From: Sulfurimonas sp.
GTDB lineage: Bacteria > Campylobacterota > Campylobacteria > Campylobacterales > Sulfurimonadaceae
Direction of reading: 5' to 3'
Assembly: GCA_027064515.1 (NCBI GenBank)
Contig: JAMOPL010000066.1
Coordinates: 1 to 49,364 of the forward strand
DNA: 49,364 bases
In this document: positions 27,021-35,097 of the stretch, in pieces
Layout of the letters: each line of letters starts with the position of its first letter
Position numbering within the stretch: position 1 is the stretch's first letter
The notes under the pieces: model-generated
Told to the model about the DNA's origin: nothing
What the model saw: the letters and a program-made list of their open reading frames with translations, nothing else
The model's database searches: none
Position numbers and translations under genes: made by a program

Positions 27021-27320
27021 TTATACTTTATCTTCTTCTACAATAGGAGTTACTTTTTGACCAGTTTCCTCTTCTATCTCAGTTCTATGCTCAGCCATTT
27101 TTACACGAATCTCATCCATAGCTTGTTCTGGTACATCACCATCTTTTAGCCATTTGACTTCATCAATATTTCCACCGTAATCATCACCAAACTCTTGAAC
27201 TTTTTTAGAAAATTCTTCTAAATCTTTACAGTTTGTTAATCTTCCATCAGTCATATCTTGAAGTTCTATATACCACATCAAATCATCCATCTTGATTCTT
27301 GCTTCAAATACTACTGCCAT
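27021..27320 (-). CDS. Uncharacterised small acidic protein in the nap operon
   Basis: 99 residues, acidic, cytoplasmic, with one Cys. It opens with a strand-like VVFEARIKMDDLMWYIELQDM and continues with a helix LEEFSKKVQEFGDDYGGNIDEVKWL and a charged tail. I do not recognise the family. It lies 3 bp behind napD and directly precedes the last gene, so the two unknowns probably work together. Its start is ATG at 27320. Confidence 0.75.
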   Translation of the reverse strand: MAVVFEARIKMDDLMWYIELQDMTDGRLTNCKDLEEFSKKVQEFGDDYGGNIDEVKWLKDGDVPEQAMDEIRVKMAEHRTEIEEETGQKVTPIVEEDKV

Positions 27321-27323
27321 CTT

Positions 27324-27728
27324 TTACTCTTCTCTCTGTTTTGCTGAATCAAACTCTTTTGTAAAGGCAAGTAAATCTTCTCTTTTTTTCAAGTCACCAT
27401 TGTAGCCAACTCTATCAATATTTACTTTTTGAGCATCAGCTTGTAGTATTTTAGGTACAGCATCACGATTGTTAATCACTTCCATATGCTCATCTAATTC
27501 ATCTTCACTGTAAGCCATTTGCATATCAGCAGATATAACATGAGGGATAGCTTCAACAACTCTAAGTTTCTCTAACTCTTCACCAACACCTTTACCTTCA
27601 ATTGTGATAATAACTCTACCTTTCTCATCATGTAGATGATAATCACATACTTCACAATCTTTTAAGCTTTGTGCAACTTCTTCAACATATTTTGGTAAAC
27701 ATTGAACTACTATACTTGATACATTCAT
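27324..27728 (-). CDS. napD: NapA maturation chaperone NapD
   Basis: Binds the twin-arginine signal peptide of NapA and holds the enzyme until the cofactor is inserted. Residues 1-90 match NapD: NVSSIVVQCLPKYVEEVAQSLK, then CDYHLHDEKGRVIITIEG, then VVEAIPHVISADMQMAY. A further ~45 residues (AVPKILQADAQKVNIDRVGYNGDL onward) extend beyond the ~87-residue E. coli protein. The ribosome site AAGGAAAA precedes the ATG. It is separated from napL by the PAS gene. Confidence 0.9.
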   Translation of the reverse strand: MNVSSIVVQCLPKYVEEVAQSLKDCEVCDYHLHDEKGRVIITIEGKGVGEELEKLRVVEAIPHVISADMQMAYSEDELDEHMEVINNRDAVPKILQADAQKVNIDRVGYNGDLKKREDLLAFTKEFDSAKQREE

Positions 27729-27740
27729 AAAATTTTCCTT

Positions 27741-28184
27741 TTATTCGTAAATTACTTTTCTTATATTTTCGTTACTTTTTTCTCTCATTTGATCATATAA
27801 TTTTTGAGATTCTAGTTTGTCTTCGTAAGAGATAGGTGTTCTTAGTGATTTATACTCAACTAACTCACCATCTTTATAAACACCAGATATTATGGCATAA
27901 ACCCAGTAAAAACCCTTATCTTTTCTTAGATTTTTAACAAAACCTTTCCACTGTTTTTCATTTTTTAGGGTTTCCCATAAATCGCTAAAGGCAACCTTTG
28001 GCATATCTGGATGCCTAACAATATTATGTGATTTTCCTATTAATTCATCTTCACTATATCCACTAATCTCACAAAATGTTTCATTTGCATATGTTATTAA
28101 ACCTTGTAAGTTCGTTCTTGATATAATTAACTCATTCTCTGGAACTTCAGTTTCTATAAAAAATTCACTCTCTTTATAAACCAT
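27741..28184 (-). CDS. Single-domain PAS sensor protein (Aer-like) inside the nap operon
   Basis: 147 residues that are almost entirely one PAS domain: ISRTNLQGLITYANETFCEISGY, ELIGKSHNIVRHPDMPKVAFSDLWETL, then WKGFVKNLRKDKGFYWVYAIISGVY. The IVRHPDMP and GFYWV segments are typical of Aer-type PAS domains, which carry FAD and sense redox state. No kinase, GGDEF, methyl-accepting or DNA-binding part follows; only a short helix (SQKLYDQMREKSNENIRKV) closes the protein. It lies 12 bp before napD and 9 bp after napL. A role as a redox sensor linked to nitrate respiration is an inference from position. Confidence 0.88.
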   Translation of the reverse strand: MVYKESEFFIETEVPENELIISRTNLQGLITYANETFCEISGYSEDELIGKSHNIVRHPDMPKVAFSDLWETLKNEKQWKGFVKNLRKDKGFYWVYAIISGVYKDGELVEYKSLRTPISYEDKLESQKLYDQMREKSNENIRKVIYE

Positions 28185-28193
28185 TTTAAACCT

Positions 28194-29138
28194 TTATTTA
28201 ATTTTATAATAGTTGATTGTTTTTTCATCAGATGAAACAAAAAACTCATTCTCATTTTTAAACAGTATATTTGTGAGTGTAATTTTATTACCACCAAATA
28301 CACCTATTGTTGATTTAGTATTTGTTTTAAACAGTGTTACATCATTATTCTCATTACTTGCATAACCTACTATTTTACCACTTGGAGATAAACCGACAGC
28401 ATATATCATAAATGATGAAATTTTGTAGTAAGCAGAATTGGCATCATATACCACAACTCTTCTATCCTGTCCAGCAGTAGCAATGATACCGTTTTTTGTA
28501 TCTACTCTAAAAACATTATCAAGATTCTCACCTGAGAGAGTTTTTAGATGTTTACCATCTCTTGTATTTATTATCTGAAGATCTCCACTCTCATCAGCTA
28601 CTATAACTTTATCTTTTTTTTCAGTAAGTACGAAATCTGAAAATTTTGATAGTGAAGCTTGCACACTCCAATTCTCTTTTTTTGTTCTAATATTATAAGA
28701 TACAATATCATTACTCAAGAGACCTAAAATAACATTATCTTTATCTAAAAATTTTGCTTTAGCAATATAGAGATGTTTAGAAGTAGGTATAACTAAATTT
28801 AGTTTTTTATTTTTATATATATGGATTCTTCTAGCACCACCTTTACCTAGAGATAAAACTAGAATCTCATCTTTTAATTTATCAACAGAGTAAATCTTAG
28901 AATCTATCTCATCACCCATAAAATCTTTGATTTTAGTTACAGATATTTTTTCTATAATTTTTTTGCTTTTTATATCAAAAATATCTATACAACTAGCAGA
29001 TGTTGCAGCATAAAGTTTGTCTTCATCTATTATCATATCGATAACAGCTCCATCAGCTATATATTGATCGGTTGGCTTTTGAATAGTAGTTGCAAATAAT
29101 GTTATATTAAACAGGATTATTGCTAGTAATAATTTCAT
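28194..29138 (-). CDS. napL: NapL, beta-propeller-like periplasmic protein of the nap system
   Basis: 314 residues with a signal peptide (LLLAIILFNITLFATTIQ). The mature part is made of repeated strands with WD40/PQQ-like spacing (YAATSASCIDIFDIKSKKI, VIVADESGDLQIINTRDGK, GIIATAGQDRRVVVYDANS), consistent with a propeller. The position between napF and napD matches napL of Wolinella and Campylobacter, whose exact function is not established. The ATG at 29138 is preceded by AAAAGGAAAAAG and overlaps the napF end by 32 bp. Confidence 0.85.
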   Translation of the reverse strand: MKLLLAIILFNITLFATTIQKPTDQYIADGAVIDMIIDEDKLYAATSASCIDIFDIKSKKIIEKISVTKIKDFMGDEIDSKIYSVDKLKDEILVLSLGKGGARRIHIYKNKKLNLVIPTSKHLYIAKAKFLDKDNVILGLLSNDIVSYNIRTKKENWSVQASLSKFSDFVLTEKKDKVIVADESGDLQIINTRDGKHLKTLSGENLDNVFRVDTKNGIIATAGQDRRVVVYDANSAYYKISSFMIYAVGLSPSGKIVGYASNENNDVTLFKTNTKSTIGVFGGNKITLTNILFKNENEFFVSSDEKTINYYKIK

Positions 29139-29640
29139 CTTTTTCCTTTTCTTTTGTTTTTATTTCTATCGCAAGAGTAGGACATCTACTAATGCAAAAC
29201 CCACATGAAGTACATTTTTCCATATTTATAGTTGGCATAAACATAGCTTTAAACTCTATGGCATCCTCAAAACATGGGTCTTTACAGGAGAAGCACATAA
29301 TACCTTTCCAACTCATACAGTTTGATTTATTTATAATGATATCTAAACCAAGTAACTGTTTATCTTCTATATTGAGAACATCTGACTTACAAGCAATTGC
29401 ACAATCATCGCAATATGTACATCCACTCGAATTTAAGTCAATTTTAGGGGTTTTATCTTCAGATATAATAATTATATGCTCTTGACAAGAAGTGGCACAT
29501 AAACCGTCACAGTTTTGACACTCTCTACCAAAGGCATCTATATCATTATAATAAGGTGGTCTTGTTATAGGTAAAGTTTTTTCTCTCTTTTCACCCTTGA
29601 TGGATGAAGAGAGAAAGCTAAAAAGCTCTCTTCTCTGCAT
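29107..29640 (-). CDS. napF: NapF ferredoxin-like protein
   Basis: 177-residue cytoplasmic iron-sulfur protein with Cys groups for several [4Fe-4S] clusters: CQNCDGLCATSC (about 39-50), CTYCDDCAIAC, CMSWKGIMCFSCKDPC, and CTSCGFCISRCP near the C-terminus. In other bacteria NapF interacts with NapA during maturation. It starts 3 bp after napB and overlaps napL by 32 bp. Confidence 0.92.
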   Translation of the reverse strand: MQRRELFSFLSSSIKGEKREKTLPITRPPYYNDIDAFGRECQNCDGLCATSCQEHIIIISEDKTPKIDLNSSGCTYCDDCAIACKSDVLNIEDKQLLGLDIIINKSNCMSWKGIMCFSCKDPCFEDAIEFKAMFMPTINMEKCTSCGFCISRCPTLAIEIKTKEKEKDEIITSNNPV

Positions 29641-29643
29641 ATA

Positions 29644-30297
29644 CTACTTACTACTTTCGAAAGTATTGATACCTTCCATTAGTTTAGTACCATTCCAACT
29701 TGATTGTGAAGCACCATTCTTTTTAGTATAATCTGCTTCAAAGTTATTTTCAACATTCAATGCACCCTTAGTTTGAGGAGCATGACATTGAGAACAGTTG
29801 AATCTAGCACCAACAAGTTTATCTTGTTTTTGAATAGATACATGTGCTAACTTTTCACTTGAAGTATTTTCACCTTTAATAGCATAAGAGCTAGTTGGTC
29901 TAAAGTTTGTGAAGTGTGATGATGGAATTGGAGTTGCACCTATACCACCCTCAGCAGCAGCCTTTGGCATATGACAGCTTAAACATTGATTATCACCAAT
30001 TTTAATAGGTAATAAGCCAGTTGTGTCATGTGGTATCATTGGTGGAGCATCTTGGAATGCTCTTTTTATTTTGAAACCACTTCCTGTATAACCATCATTA
30101 TAGTTAGTTTTAACTGGAACTAAATTTTCATCATATAATGTTTTCTTTCTTAAACCTAAAGAATTTTCATTAATTGTAGGTTTAATCACCTGCTTTTTTA
30201 CTGGAGCAGTAGCTTCAGATTTTGCACTTTCACTACATCCAACAAATAGTAGTGTAGCAGTAGCTAAACCAATTGTTATTTTACTAATTATTTTCAT
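29644..30297 (-). CDS. napB: NapB, diheme c-type cytochrome subunit of periplasmic nitrate reductase
   Basis: 217 residues. It has two heme c sites, NQCLSCHMP (about residue 118) and FNCSQCHAP (about 170), with nearby His residues for axial ligands. NapB passes electrons from NapGH to NapA in the periplasm. The N-terminus ATLLFVGCSESAKSE carries a lipobox-like VGC rather than a plain signal-peptidase I site, so the protein may be lipid-anchored; this is unusual and rests on one motif. It is 1 bp after napH. Confidence 0.94.
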   Translation of the reverse strand: MKIISKITIGLATATLLFVGCSESAKSEATAPVKKQVIKPTINENSLGLRKKTLYDENLVPVKTNYNDGYTGSGFKIKRAFQDAPPMIPHDTTGLLPIKIGDNQCLSCHMPKAAAEGGIGATPIPSSHFTNFRPTSSYAIKGENTSSEKLAHVSIQKQDKLVGARFNCSQCHAPQTKGALNVENNFEADYTKKNGASQSSWNGTKLMEGINTFESSK

Positions 30298-30298
30298 T

Positions 30299-31129
30299 TC
30301 ACTCTCCCGTTTTCTTTTTCTTTGCCATATTTCTTATAGAAAATTCTAAGGCATCATCATCACATACTTCGATACATCTAGCACAGTTTGTACATTCACC
30401 AGAAAGTACAGGTAGGCTCTCTTTACCTATCATATGTAATACTTGATTCTCAGGGCAAACATTTTTACATTTCATACATAAAGTACAGTTTTCTTCATTA
30501 TGCTGTACTCTAATAAGACTAAATTTTCCTAAAAGTGAATAAAATCCACCTAGTGGGCAGATATGTCCACACCATCCATTTTTTAGTACAAATAGGTCAA
30601 AAAGAAAAATTATAACCATTACTGACCAACCAAATCCTAAACCAAACACAATTCCTCTATGAACCATAGATATAGGAGATACAAACTCAAATGCAGCTAC
30701 ACCTAGCAAATATGATAAAATTAAACTAAGTGCTAAAACCCAGTATCGTATATTACGAGAGGCTGGTTGTTTAACACCTTTGATTTTATCCATACCTATT
30801 TTTCTTCTTGTAAAATTAGCTAAATCTGTAACCATATTGATGGGACAAACCCAACTACAAAAGGCACGACCACCAATCAAAAGATAGAAAACAGTTGCAA
30901 CTGCTACACCAATAAGAAGGTCGGTAGCCATAGCTGCACCAGCAAATAACATTTGCAAAGCAGCATAAGGATCACTCATTGGGATAACATTGAAAATTTT
31001 AGATGAACTAAGATTGCCCATAAGCATAGTCCATCCCCAAGCATTAGCACCAAAATAAAGAACTAAAATACTAATTTGAGTGAATCTTCTTAAAATAAGA
31101 TATCTGTAATTATTCCATAGCTTTGCCAT
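30299..31129 (-). CDS. napH: NapH, membrane iron-sulfur quinol dehydrogenase subunit
   Basis: 276 residues with four transmembrane helices (about 13-35, 60-88, 130-150, 160-180). CSWVCPINM and CGHICPLGG are the NapH/NosR-type CxxxCP motifs at the membrane edge. Two [4Fe-4S] sites follow in the cytoplasmic C-terminus (CTLCMKCKNVCPENQ, CTNCARCIEVCD). With NapG it replaces NapC as menaquinol oxidase for nitrate reduction. It overlaps napG by one base. Confidence 0.95.
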   Translation of the reverse strand: MAKLWNNYRYLILRRFTQISILVLYFGANAWGWTMLMGNLSSSKIFNVIPMSDPYAALQMLFAGAAMATDLLIGVAVATVFYLLIGGRAFCSWVCPINMVTDLANFTRRKIGMDKIKGVKQPASRNIRYWVLALSLILSYLLGVAAFEFVSPISMVHRGIVFGLGFGWSVMVIIFLFDLFVLKNGWCGHICPLGGFYSLLGKFSLIRVQHNEENCTLCMKCKNVCPENQVLHMIGKESLPVLSGECTNCARCIEVCDDDALEFSIRNMAKKKKTGE

Positions 31130-31947
31130 TAGTATAAATCCTCCAGATTATTATTTAAAGAGTCAATTGCACTCTCTTTACTTAATTCAGTGGTTGTTTT
31201 AATCTCTTTAGCATTTTCTAAACGCTTTTCATCATTTTTATCCCAACCCTTAATATAGTAATCACCAGCTTTACCAGTTGCCGTTTCACGAGGAAGGACA
31301 AATATAGCAGGTTTTTCAGTTACACAAGCATGTTCACATAAACCACATCCAGTACAAGCATCAGCATGTATAACGGGTCTTAGAAAAGCATGTTTACCAG
31401 TTCTTTCATTTTTTATATACTCAACTGTTATAGCACTTCCAAGAATTGGACAAGCTCTATAACAAGCATCACATTGGATACCCCAAAATGCGATACAACT
31501 TTCTTTATCAATTATAGCCAATCCCATATCAGCGATGTTTATATCTAATTTATCGTCAGTTGTTACACTAGACTCATCTAATGCACCAGTAGGACATACT
31601 GGTACACAAGGTATATCTGGACACATATAACAAGGAACTTCTCTAGGAACAAAATAAGGTGTTCCTAGAGGTTTGTGATCACCAGGTTTAGCAAGTAGAA
31701 GTGTATCGTAAGGACAAGCTTCAACACATAGCCCACATTTGATACAAGTTTTTAAAAAATCATCCTCTTTTATAGCCCCAGGTGGTCTCAGAAGTAATTG
31801 TGAAGCCGTAGCCTCATCAATATATGCACTCCATATAAAACCACTTATGGTAGCAAGACCTACGCCTCTAGCCATATTTAAAATAAATTTTCTTCTGTCA
31901 CTTAACGGTTGTTTATTTTTCATTTTTTTAGGTCTGTTTTCGCTCAA
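31129..31947 (-). CDS. napG: NapG, periplasmic ferredoxin-type subunit
   Basis: 272 residues. A twin-arginine signal (SDRRKFILNMARGVGLATISG) leads to export of the folded iron-sulfur protein. Four cluster motifs follow: CIKCGLCVEACPYD, CYMCPDIPCVPVCPTG, CIAFWGIQCDACYRACP, and CTGCGLCEHACV. It accepts electrons from NapH. It is 29 bp behind napA, the order typical for Campylobacterota (napA-G-H). Confidence 0.95.
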   Translation of the reverse strand: MSENRPKKMKNKQPLSDRRKFILNMARGVGLATISGFIWSAYIDEATASQLLLRPPGAIKEDDFLKTCIKCGLCVEACPYDTLLLAKPGDHKPLGTPYFVPREVPCYMCPDIPCVPVCPTGALDESSVTTDDKLDINIADMGLAIIDKESCIAFWGIQCDACYRACPILGSAITVEYIKNERTGKHAFLRPVIHADACTGCGLCEHACVTEKPAIFVLPRETATGKAGDYYIKGWDKNDEKRLENAKEIKTTTELSKESAIDSLNNNLEDLY

Positions 31948-31976
31948 AACGATACTTCCCTTACCTTTAATTTAAA

Positions 31977-34811
31977 TTATGCTTTGTAAATTCTTACAGC
32001 ACATTTTTTGTAGTCAGTCTGTTTTGACTGAGGACAAGTTGCATCTAAACATACTTTATTGATGAATACTTTTTCATCAAACCATGGAACAAATACAAGT
32101 GAACGAGGTGGTCTATTTCTACCACGAGTTTCAACATGTGCTTTTACTCTACCACGACGAGATTCAACCCAACAAAGTTCACCTTGTTTAAGCCCTTTAT
32201 CTTTCGCTGTTTGTGGATGCATATAACATAATGCTTCTGGTACTGCACGGAAAAGTTCAGGTACACGCATAGTCATAGTTCCAGAGTGCCAGTGTTCAAG
32301 TACACGACCTGTACATAACCAAGTATCATAATCTTTATCTGGTACTTCTGGTGGCTCCATATAAGGTCTAGCAAAGATTTTTGCTTTATTTTTAAGAGAT
32401 TTTTTCTTTTTATCTGTGATTCCCATTAAATTACCTTGAGTTAAGGCTTTTGCAAGAGGACCATAGAATGCATGAGTTGAACCATTACCAGATTTAGCTA
32501 CTGCTTTAGCTGCATAAGGATCATATTTAGCATTAAATCTCCATTGAGTTTCTTTACCATCAACAACTGGCCATTTAAGTCCACGAACTTTATGATAAGT
32601 AGTAAAGTCAGCTAAATCGTGACCATGACCACGACCAAATGAAGCATACTCTTCCCATAGGTATTCATGAACCATAAATCCACAACCTTTAACAACTTTA
32701 CCATCACCACCAGTTACATTTCTACTATCACCATTACAGTCAGAGTTATCATAACCTTTTTGAGGGAATGAGTTTAAGTCAATTTTATATTGCTTAGCTC
32801 TTTCATTTGCATAAAGAATCTCGTACATAGTAGTGTCATCAGTGTAGCCCATTTTGTGTGCAGCATCACGAACATCAGCAAGTTTTTTACCATTTCTTAG
32901 TGTGTATGGACCCCATACATCTTTTACAGTAAAGCGTTTTGAAAGTTCCATCCATTGCCATGTGTCACTCATTGCATCACCAACTGGTAAAACTTGTTGT
33001 CTCCAGTGTTGAGAACGACGCTCAGCATTACCGTAAGCACCCCATTTTTCATAAATCATTGCAGATGGAAGAACAAGGTCAGATACCATAGCAGAGATAC
33101 CAGGATAACCATCAGATGTTACAATAAAGTTATCCATCTCTCTTGCAGCTTTAATCCAGTGAGTAGCAGATGCTGAATCTTGGTAAGCATTACAAACATT
33201 TACCCATGCAAATTTTACAATACCATCTTCAATATCACGGTGAATTTTCATGATATGTTGGTTACCAACAGGATTTAGAGTTCCGTGTGGAATTTTCCAT
33301 CCATCTTCAGTATGTTTTCTATGCTTAGGATTCTTAACCATCATATCAGCTGGTAAACGGTGACAGAATGTACCAACTTCACGAGCAGTACCACATGCTG
33401 AAGGTTGACCAGTTAGTGAGAATGCTCCAGAACCTGGAAGTGCTTGTTTATTTAACATAAAGTGAACATTGTAAGAAAGTGTATTTACCCATGTACCACG
33501 AGTATGTTGATTCATCCCCATTGTCCAGAAAGATACTACTTTTCTACCTTTTTCAATATATAAATCAGCTAAAGTTTGAAGTTTCTTTTTGAACTCTTCA
33601 ATATCTTCATCTGGATCACCCTTAGATACTTTTGCTACATAATCAAGAGTATATGGATCTAGGAATTTTTTATACTCTTCAAAAGAGATTTCCCAGTGTT
33701 TTAAACCAGCAGGTTTATTCACCATTTTATCACCAGCTTTGTAACCATAAGGTTTTAATGCAGGTGCTTCATTTTCAGATACAACATGTACCATCTCATG
33801 ATTAATAGTTTCCATCTCTGCTGCACTATATTTACCAGCAGAACCATCAGCTCTTACAGGCATAAGAGATTTCTCTCCAGCTCTTCTTAAACCATAACCC
33901 ATATTTACAGGACTTGCTGCAAAAATGATATTTTTCTTTAAAAAGTCCCAATCAATAGCATCAGGATTATTATAAACGATTTCACGAGCGATGTAGTTCC
34001 ACATTGCAAGGTCAGAGTTTGGTGTAAAGATGATTTCAATATCAGCTAAATCTGAAGTTCTATGTCTATAAGTTGACATATTGATAACTTTTACACGATC
34101 TGGATCAGAAAGTTTTCTATCAGTTACACGAGACCAAAGGATCGGGTGCATCTCTGCCATATTTGAACCCCAAGATACAACAGTATCAGTAAGTTCGATA
34201 TCATCATAACAACCAGAAGGTTCATCAATACCAAAAGTTTGGTAGAAACCAACAACTGCAGAAGCCATACAATGACGAGCATTAGGATCAATAGCATTTG
34301 AACGGAATCCACCTTTCATCATCTTTTGAGCTGCATAACCTTCCATAATTGTATATTGTCCAGATGCAAATACTGCTACACCCTCAGGACCTTTTTCTTT
34401 TAATGCTTTACGGATATTAAGTTCCATCTCATCAAAAGCTCTTTCCCAAGTTACAGGAGCAAATTTACCTTTCTTGTCAAAGTTACCATTTGAATCTTGA
34501 CGAAGTAAAGGTGTAGTAAGTCTATCTGCACCATACATAATCTTAGCATTAAAATAACCTTTAATACAGTTTAGACCACGATTTACTGGGTGAGCTGGAT
34601 CTCCCTTAACGGCAACAATTTTACCATTTTTTGTAGCCATCATGATACCACAACCAGTACCACAGAAACGACAAGCTGCCTTATCCCATCTCCAACTACC
34701 TTCAGCTTCAGTTGCTGCTGCTTCTAACTCTGCTGGTACACTCATACCAACAGCTGCTGCTGCAGATGCTGCTGCTGAACTTTTTAGAAATTCTCTTCTT
34801 GAAAGTGACAT
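31977..34811 (-). CDS. napA: NapA, catalytic molybdopterin subunit of periplasmic nitrate reductase
   Basis: 944 residues. The N-terminus [22 protein letters not shown] is a twin-arginine signal. A [4Fe-4S] cluster is held by [19 protein letters not shown] and the later Cys in GLNCIKGYF. The Mo-ligating Cys is in [24 protein letters not shown] (about 180-200). The closing bis-MGD domain includes [18 protein letters not shown]. It reduces nitrate to nitrite in the periplasm. It is first in the operon, with AGGAGA before the ATG, downstream of a palindrome-rich region. The length matches other Campylobacterota NapA proteins and exceeds the ~830 of E. coli. Confidence 0.97.
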   Translation of the reverse strand: MSLSRREFLKSSAAASAAAAVGMSVPAELEAAATEAEGSWRWDKAACRFCGTGCGIMMATKNGKIVAVKGDPAHPVNRGLNCIKGYFNAKIMYGADRLTTPLLRQDSNGNFDKKGKFAPVTWERAFDEMELNIRKALKEKGPEGVAVFASGQYTIMEGYAAQKMMKGGFRSNAIDPNARHCMASAVVGFYQTFGIDEPSGCYDDIELTDTVVSWGSNMAEMHPILWSRVTDRKLSDPDRVKVINMSTYRHRTSDLADIEIIFTPNSDLAMWNYIAREIVYNNPDAIDWDFLKKNIIFAASPVNMGYGLRRAGEKSLMPVRADGSAGKYSAAEMETINHEMVHVVSENEAPALKPYGYKAGDKMVNKPAGLKHWEISFEEYKKFLDPYTLDYVAKVSKGDPDEDIEEFKKKLQTLADLYIEKGRKVVSFWTMGMNQHTRGTWVNTLSYNVHFMLNKQALPGSGAFSLTGQPSACGTAREVGTFCHRLPADMMVKNPKHRKHTEDGWKIPHGTLNPVGNQHIMKIHRDIEDGIVKFAWVNVCNAYQDSASATHWIKAAREMDNFIVTSDGYPGISAMVSDLVLPSAMIYEKWGAYGNAERRSQHWRQQVLPVGDAMSDTWQWMELSKRFTVKDVWGPYTLRNGKKLADVRDAAHKMGYTDDTTMYEILYANERAKQYKIDLNSFPQKGYDNSDCNGDSRNVTGGDGKVVKGCGFMVHEYLWEEYASFGRGHGHDLADFTTYHKVRGLKWPVVDGKETQWRFNAKYDPYAAKAVAKSGNGSTHAFYGPLAKALTQGNLMGITDKKKKSLKNKAKIFARPYMEPPEVPDKDYDTWLCTGRVLEHWHSGTMTMRVPELFRAVPEALCYMHPQTAKDKGLKQGELCWVESRRGRVKAHVETRGRNRPPRSLVFVPWFDEKVFINKVCLDATCPQSKQTDYKKCAVRIYKA

Positions 34812-34890
34812 ATTTTCTCCTATTTAATAATGTTTATTGAGAATAGCTAACCATAAGTAAGTTGTTATTCTCAACTTTGTTTAGGTGTCC

Positions 34891-34908
34891 ATTAACAATA
34901 TTGATAAT
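34891..34908. promoter_or_regulatory. Near-palindrome ATTAACAATATTGATAAT, candidate nap operator
   Basis: Eight of nine base pairs match across the centre CAATATTG. It lies 80-97 bp upstream of the napA start. It does not fit the exact FNR (TTGAT-N4-ATCAA) or NssR-type (TTAAC-N4-GTTAA) spacing. It could bind a dimeric regulator of nitrate respiration. Confidence 0.4.
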
Positions 34909-34918
34909 AACAATTTAT

Positions 34919-34947
34919 TACTTAATACTTATTATAACTATTAAGTA
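34919..34947. repeat. 29-bp inverted repeat in the nap upstream region
   Basis: TACTTAATA and TATTAAGTA are perfect 9-bp arms with an 11-nt spacer. It lies about 110-135 bp upstream of napA. A dimeric repressor or activator site is the simplest reading. Confidence 0.45.
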
Positions 34948-35022
34948 TATTAATTAAGAATTGTTTAAATTGTGTATATAGGTAACAAAAATTTAGATAG
35001 ATTTATTAATAGATTTTTTTAA

Positions 35023-35046
35023 TGATTAACTGATTAACTGATTAAT
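35023..35046 (+). repeat. Three tandem 8-mers (TGATTAAC, TGATTAAC, TGATTAAT)
   Basis: Two exact copies and one copy with a final C-to-T change follow head to tail. Period 8 is close to one helical turn short of 10.5, so the copies rotate around the helix. They sit next to the TAGAT palindrome, upstream of the AsmA-like gene. Confidence 0.6.
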
Positions 35047-35060
35047 TAGATGTTAATCTA
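35047..35060. promoter_or_regulatory. TAGAT-GTTA-ATCTA palindrome
   Basis: Perfect 5-bp arms with a 4-bp spacer, the geometry of CRP/FNR-family sites although the arms are not the FNR consensus. It ends 8 bp before a TATACT -10 candidate (35069-35074). Confidence 0.4.
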
Positions 35061-35068
35061 GCAAATAA

Positions 35069-35074
35069 TATACT
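35069..35074 (+). promoter_or_regulatory. Possible -10 box (TATACT) for the AsmA-like gene
   Basis: TATACT lies 23 bases before the ATG at 35098, and AGAGG (35088-35092) is the ribosome site. In such AT-rich DNA a chance match is possible. Confidence 0.35.
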
Positions 35075-35097
35075 TAAAATAAAATTTAGAGGTATAA

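Larger units (their letters stand above)
34812..35097. other. Divergent intergenic region between napA and the AsmA-like gene
   Basis: This 286-bp region is the longest non-coding stretch of the window and is very AT-rich. It contains the napA leader on one side and the AsmA-like promoter on the other. I see an 18-bp near-palindrome, a 29-bp inverted repeat, a three-copy TGATTAAC tandem repeat and a TAGAT-N4-ATCTA palindrome. No reading frame or RNA gene is visible. Confidence 0.7.

Noticed and set aside
29120-29485. Plus-strand 121-residue ORF inside napF
   Set aside because: Lies opposite the Cys-cluster codons of napF and has no family resemblance.
34861-34880. FNR-like site GTTGTTATTCTCAAC upstream of napA
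   Set aside because: TTG and CAA are separated by 7 rather than 8 bases, and the inner bases do not match TTGAT-N4-ATCAA.
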